In this document: positions 47,091 through 56,218 of the stretch, piece by piece
Layout of the letters: each line of letters starts with the position of its first letter
How positions within the stretch are numbered: position 1 is the first letter of the stretch
Assembly: GCF_016743775.1 (NCBI RefSeq)
Contig: NZ_JAEQMY010000018.1
Coordinates: 1-64,000, forward strand
Direction: 5' to 3'
Origin: Microvirga aerilata
GTDB taxonomy: Bacteria; Pseudomonadota; Alphaproteobacteria; Rhizobiales; Beijerinckiaceae
DNA: 64,000 nucleotides
The notes under the pieces: generated by a model
What the model saw: only the letters and a program-made list of their open reading frames with translations
The model's database searches: none
Told to the model about the DNA's origin: nothing
Made by a program: the position numbers and the translations under genes

Positions 47091-48431
47091 GTGAGAAGAG
47101 CAGCTCTGGCGACGTTGATCATGTGTGCGGTCGCCTCTCCGTCGATTGCGCAGACCATGAGCCATAACAATCGCATCGACCTGATCCGCCCGGATGCGCC
47201 GGCGCTCGCCAAGCATGGGGAACATGCGATCGGCGTACGCAGCATCGAGGCGATCAACAAGAATCAGATCGATGTTCTGAAGGCCGTCGCAGGCCAGGAG
47301 CCGCCCCGCTACGACCGCAGGCTCATGCTCGAGGTCTGGTACCCGGCCGAGACGCAGGGGAGTCAGCCTGGCGCCTATCCGGGCGTGCTCCTGCGGGACG
47401 GCAAGACGCAGGTGACCCTCTACGGCAAGGCCGCCCGGGATGCCGCGCCAAAGCGGGCAGCCGCCGGCCAGGGCGCCTATCCGTTCGTGATCATCAGCCA
47501 CGGTTATCCCGGCAATCGCTTCCTGCTCAGCCACCTCGCCGAGAACCTCGCCACGAAGGGCTATGTGGTGGCGGCGATCGACCACACGGACTCGACCTAT
47601 GCCGATCAGGGCAAGTTCGGCTCGACGCTGATCAACCGCTCCCTCGACCAGACGTTCGTCCTCAACGAGATCGATCGGCTCTCGAAGGAAAGCGGCCATT
47701 TCCTGAACGGGCTCGTCGACACCTCGCGCACCGGCCTGATCGGCTACTCCATGGGCGGCTACGGCGCGGTGATCACCGCCGGCGCCGGGGTCAGCAAGGA
47801 GGCCGTGGCCTATGACGCAGGCGTGCCGCAGGGCATGCTGTCCGTCCATCTGGCCGGTTCGGAAACGCACAAGAAGCTCCGCGACGAGCGGATCAAAGGC
47901 GTCATCGCCATCGCGCCCTGGGGCATGCAGCGCGGCTTCTGGAACCAGGAGGGCCTTTCCGGGATCACCACGCCGATCCTCTATGTGGCCGGCAGCAAGG
48001 ACGATGTCTCGGGCTACGAGAACGGGGTGCGGGTGCTCTACACGGGCACGGTCAACGCCGACCGCTACCTCCTGACGTTCGAAGACGCCAACCACAACGC
48101 CGCCGCGCCGATCCCGGCACCGGTCGAGAGCTGGCAGATGGCCGAAGGCGTGACGTCGCCGCCCTTCAACCATTATGCCGATGCGGTGTGGGATACGGTG
48201 CGCATGAACAACATCGCGCAGCACTTCGCGACCGCGTTCCTGGGCCGCTACGTGAAGGCGGATGCGGAACTTGGCAGCTACCTCGACGTGCCGGTGGAGC
48301 GGGCGAACGACGCCGTCTTTGCCGCCAACAAGGACGGCACGCTGAAGCCGGAGCATACCTACTGGAAGGGCTTTGCCAACCGCACCGCCCTTGGGCTCGT
48401 GCTGGAGCGCAAGGCGCGAGCCGCAAACTGA
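47091..48431 (+). CDS. Exported alpha/beta hydrolase (dienelactone hydrolase / PAF-acetylhydrolase-like)
   Basis: 446 aa from GTG 47091 (AGGAGG six nt upstream). Signal peptide to about residue 21 (VASPSIA-QT), oxyanion region PFVIISHGYPGNR, nucleophile S220 in GYSMGGYGA, and later Asp/His (GSKDDVSGYENG, FEDANHN). Likely secreted esterase/lipase of unknown substrate. The last half diverges from standard dienelactone hydrolase length. Confidence 0.85.
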   Translation: MRRAALATLIMCAVASPSIAQTMSHNNRIDLIRPDAPALAKHGEHAIGVRSIEAINKNQIDVLKAVAGQEPPRYDRRLMLEVWYPAETQGSQPGAYPGVLLRDGKTQVTLYGKAARDAAPKRAAAGQGAYPFVIISHGYPGNRFLLSHLAENLATKGYVVAAIDHTDSTYADQGKFGSTLINRSLDQTFVLNEIDRLSKESGHFLNGLVDTSRTGLIGYSMGGYGAVITAGAGVSKEAVAYDAGVPQGMLSVHLAGSETHKKLRDERIKGVIAIAPWGMQRGFWNQEGLSGITTPILYVAGSKDDVSGYENGVRVLYTGTVNADRYLLTFEDANHNAAAPIPAPVESWQMAEGVTSPPFNHYADAVWDTVRMNNIAQHFATAFLGRYVKADAELGSYLDVPVERANDAVFAANKDGTLKPEHTYWKGFANRTALGLVLERKARAAN

Positions 48432-48552
48432 CGGCAGGAGGCTCCGCTCGGACAAGACAGGCGCAGGATCACGGTCCTGCGCTTGCCGCTGGAATGGGCG
48501 CGGGCACAGGCGGTGGAGGAACGCTGCCTGGCAGCCGGGAGCGGACGATTGC

Positions 48553-48648
48553 TTGGAGCATTTTCAGGTGAAGTGGATCCGGTTCACCGTTGAACATGCG
48601 GCACAGCCAAAAAGAGAGCTGATTCCACGGCAATGGAAACAGCTCTAG
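48553..48648. repeat. Modular palindromic intergenic repeat, copy C
   Basis: 96 bp, inverted relative to copies A and B. By eye it differs from the reverse complement of copy B (55057) at 10 of 96 positions. Right end TGGAAACAGCTCTAG; left hairpin module GCATTTTCAGGTGAAGTGGA, then CCGGTTCACC. It sits between the alpha/beta hydrolase and the second kinase, both converging on it. Confidence 0.85.
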
Positions 48649-48694
48649 AGGCCCGCAAGGCAGCCTCAGAGCGTTTCTTCGTCTCGCCTGAGGC

Positions 48695-50770
48695 TCAAGC
48701 CGCCTGCTGGTCGGGCAACCCGATCGGGATCTTGATCGTGCAGCAGGCTCCCTCCCGCTCGAACCGCATGTCGAGCTGTCCGGCAAGCTCCCGGGTGATC
48801 GTCTGGCGCAACAGGCGCGAGCCGAAGCCGGGGCTCGGCTCCCTCTCGACCACGGGCCCGCCCAGCTCGCACCAATCCACCGTCATGACGGTGCCGCTGT
48901 CCCATCCGTCGATGGCCCAGTCCACATTCACCTTTCCCGATGAGGTCGACAGGGCGCCGTACTTGACCGCATTGGTGGCGAGTTCATGGAAGGCCATGCC
49001 CAGCACCACGGCCTGTTTCGGGGCAAGCTGCACGTCCGGCCCGCTGATCCCGATCCGCGACGGCGCCGTCATGTAGGGCCCGAGTTCGGTCTCCAGGATG
49101 GTCCTGAGGGAGGCGCCCTCCCAATGGGTCTCGTTGAGGAGGTTGTGCGTGCGCGAAAGGGCCAGCAGGCGCTCCTGGAAGCGCTCCTGCGCCATCTGGG
49201 GCGATATCCCCGAACGGTTGGACTGCCAGGCCAGGGACTGGACCGTCGCGAGGGTGTTCTTCACCCGGTGGTTCAGCTCGTCGATGAGAAGCTTCTGGCG
49301 CCGGTCGGCCGCCCGGCGCTCGGTGATGTCCTCGACCACCCGCACCGCATGGAGAAAGCCGCCCGATGCATCCCGTAGGGCCGTGCTGCTGACGCGGGCC
49401 CAGCCGCTGCTGCCGTTCTTGCGCCTGAACTGGCTCTCGGTGGTGTAGGTGTCCAGCTCGCCCGCAACCTGCTTGGCGAAGAGCTCCAGATCGTGGTCCA
49501 GGCTGCCGGCCTCGGTCGCGTGGGCGAAGTGCCGCCCGATCAACTCCTCGCGCGTATGGCCTGTGAGCTTGCAGCGGGTTTCGTTGACGGAGATGAAGCG
49601 GCCTTCCCGGTCCACCTCGGCGATGCCCACTGCGGCGTTCTCGTGCGTGGCGCGCAGGCGCGCTTCGCTCGTCCGCAGGGCCGCCTCGCGCTCCTGAAGC
49701 TCCATCGAAGCCGCCGCGAGGGCGCTGCCGACCCGTTCGATTTCCGCAAGTCCGCTCGCCGGGACCGTGATCGGCTCGCCACGTCCCAGGCGCTGCGCCA
49801 GAATGCCCAGCCCCTCGACGGGATCCGCGATGCTGCGTCCGACCAGCCAAGCCATCATGGCTCCGAGGGTCAGAAGAAGTCCGCCGGCTCCGGCGAGGTA
49901 CAGGGCGGAGTGCCATGGGGCGGCCGTGATCTCGGACCGTGGGACCGCAACGATGGTCGACCATCCAGAACCCGGGGAGCGGGACAGGGCCAGCAGTGTC
50001 GGAACGCCATCGAGGGAAATGCTTTCGAAAACGCCTTGCCGCAGTCCCGCCCGAACCCGTTCTACATTTTCCGAGGTCGCCGGCTTGCCAACGAAGCGAT
50101 CGGCGTCCCGGCTTCTTGCGACCACTGTTCCGTTGCGGTCGACGATCGCACCGATCCAGTCCGGGGGCAGACCCTGGTCAGCCAGTATGCTGCTGACCGT
50201 GCTGGCCAGCATGTTGATGTTGACGTAAAGCTCGGACCCGTCCTTCGTGAGCACAACGGCATCGACGCCGACGGCCGGCTGCCTCGCCATAAAACCGGTA
50301 AACAGGTTGCTGATCCTGATCTGCCCGGCGGTCAGGCCCCTGCGGTGATCCTTGCTCTCGATCACCGGCAGCGAACTGCCGGGGGGGAGCAGGGTATTGA
50401 CGACCTGCCCCCGTTCGTCCGCAACGACGATCCAGGTGTCCGGCAGGCGGATGGCGGCCCGCGCACGGGCGTCGAACTCGGCGTAGTCCTTCTCAAGGAG
50501 TTGCGGGGACGTCGACAGGGCCCAGATCAGGGCCTCCAATTGCCCGAATTGGCGATCCACCACGAGCGAAAGAGCCCGGGCGGTCTCCTGAAGATGCTTT
50601 TCGACCTCCTGCCGATCATGCCGGTATCCGGCGTAGACAATGATCCCCGCAGCTGCGAGCGCCGGGATCAGCAGGGCAAGGGCGAGAAGGATCAGGCGGG
50701 ATCGCACCGACGCGAGGCGCGGGCGGGCTCCCACCCATAGTCCAGCCGGTTCCGGTAAGGATTTTCCCAC
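48695..50770 (-). CDS. HWE-family sensor histidine kinase with Cache and PAS domains
   Basis: 691 aa from GTG 50770. TM1 about 25-47, periplasmic double-Cache sensor about 50-285, TM2 about 290-312, HAMP about 312-360, PAS about 370-485 (ENAAVGIAEVDREGRFISVN), H501 in DELNHRVKNTLATVQ (HWE/HisKA_2 H-box), and HATPase (FHELATNAVKYGALS, GFGSRLL). No partner regulator adjacent. Second orphan HWE-type kinase in the window. Confidence 0.92.
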   Translation of the reverse strand: MGKSLPEPAGLWVGARPRLASVRSRLILLALALLIPALAAAGIIVYAGYRHDRQEVEKHLQETARALSLVVDRQFGQLEALIWALSTSPQLLEKDYAEFDARARAAIRLPDTWIVVADERGQVVNTLLPPGSSLPVIESKDHRRGLTAGQIRISNLFTGFMARQPAVGVDAVVLTKDGSELYVNINMLASTVSSILADQGLPPDWIGAIVDRNGTVVARSRDADRFVGKPATSENVERVRAGLRQGVFESISLDGVPTLLALSRSPGSGWSTIVAVPRSEITAAPWHSALYLAGAGGLLLTLGAMMAWLVGRSIADPVEGLGILAQRLGRGEPITVPASGLAEIERVGSALAAASMELQEREAALRTSEARLRATHENAAVGIAEVDREGRFISVNETRCKLTGHTREELIGRHFAHATEAGSLDHDLELFAKQVAGELDTYTTESQFRRKNGSSGWARVSSTALRDASGGFLHAVRVVEDITERRAADRRQKLLIDELNHRVKNTLATVQSLAWQSNRSGISPQMAQERFQERLLALSRTHNLLNETHWEGASLRTILETELGPYMTAPSRIGISGPDVQLAPKQAVVLGMAFHELATNAVKYGALSTSSGKVNVDWAIDGWDSGTVMTVDWCELGGPVVEREPSPGFGSRLLRQTITRELAGQLDMRFEREGACCTIKIPIGLPDQQAA

Positions 50771-50959
50771 TCTATGATCGCCCCCGCTCGGGACCTGCGC
50801 CCCGATGATATGGCGCAGCCTATAAGCTTTGCCATGGTGTGCATCAAGCCATGAGCCACCGCGCTGGCACCTTGCGATAGCGTGGCAACCCTGTCCAGGT
50901 GAATCGTCGAGGCGTCAGGGTCGGCCTGGATTGTTGGGGCGGGCAGAGCAGGGCAGGCC

Positions 50960-52051
50960 TTATCGCCCCTGCTCCAGAATCCGCGAGATCACCTTGGCGG
51001 TATAGTCCACCATCGGCACGATGCGGGCATAGTTCAGCCGGGTCGGCCCGATGACGCCCAGCACGCCGACAATCTTCTGGCTGCCGTCCCGGAAGGGAGC
51101 GGCGATCATCGAGGAGCCGGAGAGCGAGAAGAGCTTGTTTTCCGAGCCGATGAAGATGCGCACGCCTTCGCCGCCCTCGGCCCGGCTCAGGAGATCGATC
51201 ACGTCGGTCTGCGTCTCAAGATCCGAGAAGAGCAGGCGGATGCGCTCCAGGTCTTCCACGGCCTTGAGGTCGTCGAGGAGGTTGGCCTGGCCACGCACGA
51301 TGAGCTGGCGCGCGCCTGCCGGGCCAACCGTGGTGGCAAGCCCTGCTTCCACGAGCCGGGCCGTGAGCGTATCGAGCTCACGCTCCATGTCCCCGCGGCG
51401 GGTTTCGACCTCGCGCTTGATGTCCCCGATGGTCTTGCCCTGTATGCGGGCATTCAGGAAGTTGCCGGCCTCTACCAAAGCGCTGGCCGGCAGACCGGCA
51501 GGCAGGTCGAGGAGGCGGTTTTCCACCGAGCCGTCCTCGGACACGAGCACCACGAGGGCGCGGGTCGGGTCGAGGCGCACGAATTCGATATGCTTCAACC
51601 GCGCATTGGACTTCGAGGTCACGACCACGCCCGCGCCCCGCGACACGCCCGAGAGCAGCGCCGAGGCCTCGGCCAGAGCCGTTTCCATGGTGTGGCCGGA
51701 GGCTGCCGCCTTCATCTGCGCCTCGATCCGCGACCGCTCCTCGGAGGTCACGTCGCCGATCTCCATCATGGCGTCGACGAAGAAACGCAGGCCGGTTTCG
51801 GTGGGCAGGCGCCCGGCGCTGGTGTGGGGTGCGAAGATCAGGCCCGCCGCCTCCAGATCCGCCATCACGTTGCGGATGGAGGCGGGCGAGAGCGGCATCG
51901 GCAGGATGCGCGAGAGGTGGCGCGAGCCCACGGGGTCGCCGGTCACCAGATAGCTTTCGACGATCTGGCGGAAGATCTCGCGGGAGCGCTCGTTCAGCTC
52001 CGCAATGGCGCGGGCCTCCGGCAGATGGGAAAAAGGGCCGATTGCGTGCAT
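50960..52051 (-). CDS. hrcA: Heat-inducible transcription repressor HrcA
   Basis: 363 aa. N-terminal winged helix (about 18-80: [40 protein letters not shown]) and the GAF-like/dimer domain through [20 protein letters not shown]. Represses heat-shock operons through CIRCE. No CIRCE element is seen in its own upstream region. Divergent from rph, the usual Hyphomicrobiales arrangement. Confidence 0.96.
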   Translation of the reverse strand: MHAIGPFSHLPEARAIAELNERSREIFRQIVESYLVTGDPVGSRHLSRILPMPLSPASIRNVMADLEAAGLIFAPHTSAGRLPTETGLRFFVDAMMEIGDVTSEERSRIEAQMKAAASGHTMETALAEASALLSGVSRGAGVVVTSKSNARLKHIEFVRLDPTRALVVLVSEDGSVENRLLDLPAGLPASALVEAGNFLNARIQGKTIGDIKREVETRRGDMERELDTLTARLVEAGLATTVGPAGARQLIVRGQANLLDDLKAVEDLERIRLLFSDLETQTDVIDLLSRAEGGEGVRIFIGSENKLFSLSGSSMIAAPFRDGSQKIVGVLGVIGPTRLNYARIVPMVDYTAKVISRILEQGR

Positions 52052-52116
52052 CCGCTGGGTTCTACGCTCTCACAAATCCACCATGCAAGTTCGCATTATG
52101 TGCGGACGGGGCATCC

Positions 52117-52143
52117 TTTAGGCAAGGCTTGCGCTTGCCTAAA
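52117..52143. promoter_or_regulatory. Hairpin in the hrcA/rph divergent region
   Basis: Arms TTTAGGCAAG / CTTGCCTAAA with a 7-nt loop, 56 nt before the rph start. Could be a leader stem or a binding site; not a CIRCE element. Confidence 0.45.
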
Positions 52144-52198
52144 GCGTCCGGTGGCTCCAAACAGGCTGCAGATCACGAAACTTCAGGAGAATTCCGCC

Positions 52199-52912
52199 AT
52201 GCGTCCGTCCAAACGCGCCCCCGACGAATTGCGTCCCGTCACCCTCGAGCGGGGCGTCGCGCGCTACGCGGAAGGCTCCTGCCTCGTGTCCTTCGGCAAC
52301 ACCCGGGTGCTCTGCACCGCCTCGCTCGAGGAAAAGGGTCCGCCGTGGCTGCGCGGCTCCGGCAAGGGCTGGGTGACGGCGGAGTATTCCATGCTGCCGC
52401 GCGCCACCCACGAGCGCACCCGCCGCGAGGTCAATTCCGGCAAGCCCTCGGGCCGCACCCAGGAGATCCAGCGCCTGATCGGCCGCTCGCTTCGCGCCGT
52501 GGTCAATCTGCCCGCCATGGGCGAGCGGCAGATCGTGCTCGACTGCGACGTGATCCAGGCGGACGGCGGCACCCGCACGGCCTCGATCACCGGCGCCTGG
52601 GTGGCGCTGCACGAATGCTTCACCTGGATGCAGGGCCGCTCGATCATCTCAATCAATCCGCTTCGCGAGCCTGTCGCGGCCATTTCCTGCGGCATCTACC
52701 AGGGCAAGCCGGTGCTCGACCTCGACTATGCGGAGGACTCCGCCGCCGAGACGGACGCCAATTTCGTGATCACGGGATCGGGCGGCATCGTCGAGGTGCA
52801 GGGCACGGCGGAGGGCAAGCCCTTCTCCGAGGAGGAGTTCCTGAGCCTCCTGCGCTTGGCCAAGGCCGGCGTGACGCAGCTCGTGGACCTGCAGAAGAAG
52901 GCCGTGGCATGA
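52199..52912 (+). CDS. rph: Ribonuclease PH
   Basis: 237 aa, complete for the family: [60 protein letters not shown]. Phosphorolytic 3'-end trimming of tRNA precursors. CAGGAGA before ATG 52199; stop overlaps rdgB (ATGA). Confidence 0.96.
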   Translation: MRPSKRAPDELRPVTLERGVARYAEGSCLVSFGNTRVLCTASLEEKGPPWLRGSGKGWVTAEYSMLPRATHERTRREVNSGKPSGRTQEIQRLIGRSLRAVVNLPAMGERQIVLDCDVIQADGGTRTASITGAWVALHECFTWMQGRSIISINPLREPVAAISCGIYQGKPVLDLDYAEDSAAETDANFVITGSGGIVEVQGTAEGKPFSEEEFLSLLRLAKAGVTQLVDLQKKAVA

Positions 52913-53550
52913 GCCTGCACCGTGCCCTGACCGGAAAGGTCGTCATCGCCACCCACAACGCCGGCAAGCTGCGCGAGATGCAGGAGCTGCTGGCTCCCTT
53001 CGGCATCGAGGCCGTGTCGGCGGGCGAGTTCGGGCTGCCGGTTCCGGACGAGACCGGGCATATGTTCGCCGAGAACGCCGCCATCAAGGCGCACGCCGCC
53101 GCCAAGGCCACGGGCCTGCCGGCGCTGTCCGACGATTCCGGCCTGTGCGTCGATGCGCTCGATGGCGCGCCGGGGCTGTTCACGGCCGATTGGGCCGGCC
53201 CCAACAGGAACTTTCATGCCGCCATGGAGCGGGTGATGCGCGAGCTGCAGAAGCGCGAAGCGACGGACCGCAAGGCCCATTTCGTCTCCGCCCTCGTCAT
53301 CGCCTGGCCCGACGGGCACGAGGAGCTGTTCGAGGGCCGGGTCTTCGGCCAGGTCGTGTGGCCGCCGCGGGGCGACAAGGGGTTCGGCTACGATCCCATG
53401 TTCCAGCCGGACGGCTTTGCCGAGACCTTCGGCGAGCTGTCCTCCGACGAGAAGCACGGCATCGACTGGTCGAAACCGGAGCCGTCCGGCCTCTCTCACC
53501 GGGCGCGGGCCTTCGTGACGCTGGCCGCGGGTTGCCTGAGCAAGGCCTGA
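52909..53550 (+). CDS. rdgB: dITP/XTP pyrophosphatase RdgB (HAM1)
   Basis: 213 aa with HAM1 motifs [49 protein letters not shown] and [15 protein letters not shown]. Hydrolyses ITP, dITP and XTP to the monophosphate. Coupled to rph by ATGA. Confidence 0.96.
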   Translation: MSLHRALTGKVVIATHNAGKLREMQELLAPFGIEAVSAGEFGLPVPDETGHMFAENAAIKAHAAAKATGLPALSDDSGLCVDALDGAPGLFTADWAGPNRNFHAAMERVMRELQKREATDRKAHFVSALVIAWPDGHEELFEGRVFGQVVWPPRGDKGFGYDPMFQPDGFAETFGELSSDEKHGIDWSKPEPSGLSHRARAFVTLAAGCLSKA

Positions 53551-53670
53551 TTCTTTCGCGCCATCACCAGCCTTGTGCCGGTGATCCCCCTTCAGGAGGC
53601 GCTGCGCTCTTCCCATCATGATGGCCGGAACAAGCCCGGCCATGACGAGGCATAGATTTGCCACAAGAAG

Positions 53671-53692
53671 GGAGCGCCCCGAAGGGCGCTCC
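53671..53692. terminator. Stem-loop between rdgB and DUF2852 gene
   Basis: GGAGCGCCC / GGGCGCTCC stem with CGAA loop, 11 nt beyond the DUF2852 stop. No T-run, so a weak terminator or 3' stabilising stem. Confidence 0.55.
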
Positions 53693-53702
53693 GATTGCTT
53701 GA

Positions 53703-54179
53703 TCAGACGTTCGTCGGGCCGTTGCCCCGGCGCTTCGCCATATAGGCGTCGAACTCCTCGCGGTCCTTGGCCCGCTTGAGCTCCTCGACGAAGTTGCGGA
53801 AGTCGCGAGCTTCCTCGTCGAGCTTGCGGCGCTCTTCCTCGAGGCGCTCCAGCTCGCTGCGGCGGTAGTCGTCGAAGGCTGCATTGCCCGTGCTGGCGAA
53901 GCCGCCGAAACCGGCAGGCCCACGGGAACGGAACAGGTCGTCCTTTGCGCGGCCGAAGGTGTCGTTCAGCAAGGCCTTGGCGGCGTCGTATTTCGGATAT
54001 CCCATCATTTTCCACACCAGGTAGGCCAGAGCGAGCGGCCAGGCAAAGATGAAGCCCAGAATGATGCCGGCGATCTCCAGGCCGCGTCCGGGCCTGCGCC
54101 CGCAGCGGCGGTGAGCGCCGTTGTTCCAGGGGCCCGCTTGCGGGCCCGCATTCCAAGCGGTGGAGGCAGAGTCTGACAT
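53703..54179 (-). CDS. DUF2852 membrane protein
   Basis: 158 aa. Membrane segment about 34-56 (LEIAGIILGFIFAWPLALAY), the DUF2852 region VWKMMGYPKYDAAKALLNDT, then a long charged coiled coil (about 105-150, RRSELERLEEERRKLDEEAR) and a basic end. Unknown function, common in Rhizobiales. A strong inverted repeat precedes it. Confidence 0.85.
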   Translation of the reverse strand: MSDSASTAWNAGPQAGPWNNGAHRRCGRRPGRGLEIAGIILGFIFAWPLALAYLVWKMMGYPKYDAAKALLNDTFGRAKDDLFRSRGPAGFGGFASTGNAAFDDYRRSELERLEEERRKLDEEARDFRNFVEELKRAKDREEFDAYMAKRRGNGPTNV

Positions 54180-54192
54180 CGAGAGGGTCCCT

Positions 54193-54217
54193 ATGTTAAT
54201 GCTAACAACATTAACAT
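54193..54217. promoter_or_regulatory. Inverted repeat upstream of DUF2852 gene, candidate TetR operator
   Basis: ATGTTAATG / CATTAACAT, 9-bp perfect arms with 7-nt gap, 14 nt before the DUF2852 start. An AT-rich 25-bp dyad like this, downstream of a TetR gene, is typical of TetR-family operators. Confidence 0.6.
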
Positions 54218-54335
54218 GCGGATCGGTTTTGTCGCTTTCAAGGGAAGCAGTGGCATTTTTCGGCGCAGTGGTCTGGCTTGTCAGGAGGGGTGACCGGAAA
54301 CGAGAACCGCTCCCGACACAAAGCCGTTTTGGCGT

Positions 54336-55004
54336 TTAGGCGGAAGAGCTGCCTGAGCGGCCTTTCAGGGCTCCATGTACCAGGGCAAGCACGCCGGCTC
54401 GCAGCAGCTCGTACTTGTCGGGAAGGCCAGGGCCCCTTGGCAGCTGGCCTGCGGCGTCGAGCGTTGCGATGCCATGCGAGAGCGCCCAGACCTCGATGGC
54501 GATAAAGCGCGTATCGACGCCCTGAAAACCCTCCGGAAAGGTATCGGAGAGGGCCTGAACCAGAAAATCGAAGGCATTGCCGGAGGTCTTTTGGTCGCCT
54601 TGAGCGCCGTTGGACCTGGAGGGACCGCAGGATTCGCTCTCGGCGGGTTTGGCCGAGAACATGGCGGCGTAAAAGCCGGGCTCCTGTTCGGCGAAAGCCA
54701 GATAGGCCTCCCCCATGCGGGTGAAGCGCTCGAGCGCCGTGCCTTCGCTTTGAAGCGCCCGGCCGAGCCGTTTCGCCAGCTCGTCGAAGCCGCGGAAGGC
54801 GACCTCCGCGACCAGGGCCTCGCGGCCGCGGAAATGCCGGTAGAGTGCCGCCGGCGTCACACCCACGAGCTTGGCCGCATCCGCAAGCGTGAACCCGCCG
54901 ATGCCCCGTTCGGCAATGAAGCGCTGCGCCGCCTCGATCAGCGCTTCCTTCAAATTGCCGTGGTGGTAGCCCTGCCGGTCGAACGGGCCGCGCCAATGCC
55001 GCAT
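54336..55004 (-). CDS. TetR/AcrR-family regulator with WHG-type ligand domain
   Basis: 222 aa. HTH about 18-60 (GGFTLADAAKLVGVTPAALY, RHFRGREALVAEVAF), then a C-terminal ligand domain with the WHG-like motif WALSHGIATLDAAGQL. Effector unknown. The neighbouring dyad at 54193 is the best target candidate. Confidence 0.9.
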   Translation of the reverse strand: MRHWRGPFDRQGYHHGNLKEALIEAAQRFIAERGIGGFTLADAAKLVGVTPAALYRHFRGREALVAEVAFRGFDELAKRLGRALQSEGTALERFTRMGEAYLAFAEQEPGFYAAMFSAKPAESESCGPSRSNGAQGDQKTSGNAFDFLVQALSDTFPEGFQGVDTRFIAIEVWALSHGIATLDAAGQLPRGPGLPDKYELLRAGVLALVHGALKGRSGSSSA

Positions 55005-55056
55005 GATGGGTCCTTCTGCTCTGCCCGCCGACCTTAGGCTGCCGTTGCCGGGGCGG

Positions 55057-55152
55057 CTAGAGCTGTTTCCATTGACATGGAATCAACTCTCCTCTCGGCT
55101 GTGCCGCATTTTCAACGGTGAACCGGATCCACTTCACCTGAAAATGCGCTAG
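55057..55152. repeat. Modular palindromic intergenic repeat, copy B
   Basis: 96 bp bounded by CTAG at both ends. Left module GAGCTGTTTCCATTGACATG, then GAATCAACTC; link GTGCCGCAT; right module a long imperfect hairpin with outer arms GCATTTTCA / TGAAAATGC and inner GGTGAA / TTCACC. Between the TetR start and the trcR terminator. Its hairpin module recalls intergenic palindromes widespread in Rhizobiales genomes (RIME-like), by memory only. Confidence 0.85.
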
Positions 55153-55313
55153 ATCGGAAGGCTCATCAGGGTGAACAACCGTGTGGGCGAAGAGGTTCAG
55201 AAATCTCTTCGATGAGGGATCGTCGAACGAGTAGAGCGCGGGCTTCCCTCCCCTTTGTGGGGAGGAGAGCAGGTTGTGCCGTTCGGCTCCGCAGCCCCGG
55301 GTAGCCTGGGCAT
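55153..55313. other. Spacer between repeat copy B and trcR terminator
   Basis: No coding frame or further hairpin is convincing here. With repeat B and the terminator it makes up the 345-nt gap between TetR and trcR. Confidence 0.5.
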
Positions 55314-55342
55314 TAAAAAAGGCCCGGAGCGCTCCGGGCCTT
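55314..55342 (-). terminator. trcR terminator
   Basis: AAGGCCCGGAGC / GCTCCGGGCCTT perfect stem (55319-55342) followed on the minus strand by a run of T. 8 nt past the trcR stop. Confidence 0.92.
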
Positions 55343-55349
55343 GGGGTCC

Positions 55350-56066
55350 TTATTCTTCGTCTTCGTCGGAGCGCTTGAGCTGCTTCAGCTTGGCGAAGAC
55401 CGAGTTGACGTCGATGGCGTCTTCCTGGACCGGCTTCGGGCGGCTCATGTCGGCAAACGGATCGACCCGCTCGGGCGCCGTGGAGACTTCCGCCGGCATC
55501 AGGGTGCCGCCATGCTCCTGCGGCTCCACATGCGGACGGTCCTTGGCGGAGCGCTGCACCTCGAAATCGAGATCGATCTGCGAGCACAGGCCCAGCGTCA
55601 CCGGATCCATCGGCGAGAGGCTGGCCGAATTCCAGTGGGTGCGCTCGCGAACCTGCTGAATGGTGGTCTTGGTGGTGCCCACCAGACGCATGATCTGCGC
55701 ATCCTTCAGCTCGGGATGGTTGCGCACGAGCCAGAGGATCGCGTTGGGGCGGTCGTGACGGCGGGAAACCGGGGTGTAGCGCGGCCCCTTCTTGACCCGC
55801 TTCTGCTCCGGCAGCTTCACCCGCGACTCGGCGAGCCGAAGGCGATGGTTCGGATCCGCTTGCGCCTTCTCGATCTCGTCGCGGGTCAGCTGTCCCGTGG
55901 TGATGGGGTCGGAGCCCTTGATGCCCGCTGCCACTTCGCCGTCGGCAATGCCTTTCACCTCAAGGGGGTGGAGCTTGCAGAAATCGGCGATCTGGTCGAA
56001 CGACAGCGACGTATTCTCGACGAGCCAAACGGCTGTCGCCTTCGGCATCAACGGTCCCTGGGACAT
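55350..56066 (-). CDS. trcR: Cell cycle transcriptional regulator TrcR (DUF1013)
   Basis: 238 aa. DUF1013 signature MPKATAVWLVENTSLSFDQI, FCKLHPLEVKGIADGE, and a second HTH-like block MRLVGTTKTTIQQVRERTHW; acidic C-terminus KRSDEDEE. Conserved across Alphaproteobacteria; RefSeq names it TrcR, associated with cell-cycle transcription. AAGGAGG precedes ATG 56066. A GGCGCCG/CGGCGCC stem lies in its leader (56090-56109). Confidence 0.9.
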   Translation of the reverse strand: MSQGPLMPKATAVWLVENTSLSFDQIADFCKLHPLEVKGIADGEVAAGIKGSDPITTGQLTRDEIEKAQADPNHRLRLAESRVKLPEQKRVKKGPRYTPVSRRHDRPNAILWLVRNHPELKDAQIMRLVGTTKTTIQQVRERTHWNSASLSPMDPVTLGLCSQIDLDFEVQRSAKDRPHVEPQEHGGTLMPAEVSTAPERVDPFADMSRPKPVQEDAIDVNSVFAKLKQLKRSDEDEE

Positions 56067-56218
56067 GTACGTGAACCTCCTTCAGGCCGGGCGCCGGCAC
56101 TTCGGCGCCGCACGGCAAAACTCTCTTGCGCTCCGAACCGGTGGGGACCGGAGCATCTCGTCTCACGATGTGAGGGAAACGAGATGATTATAGGGATCGT
56201 GCCGCGATGTTGCAAATT

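Noticed and set aside
52052..52198. CIRCE element near hrcA
   Set aside because: No TTAGCACTC-N9-GAGTGCTAA or close variant; only an unrelated hairpin.
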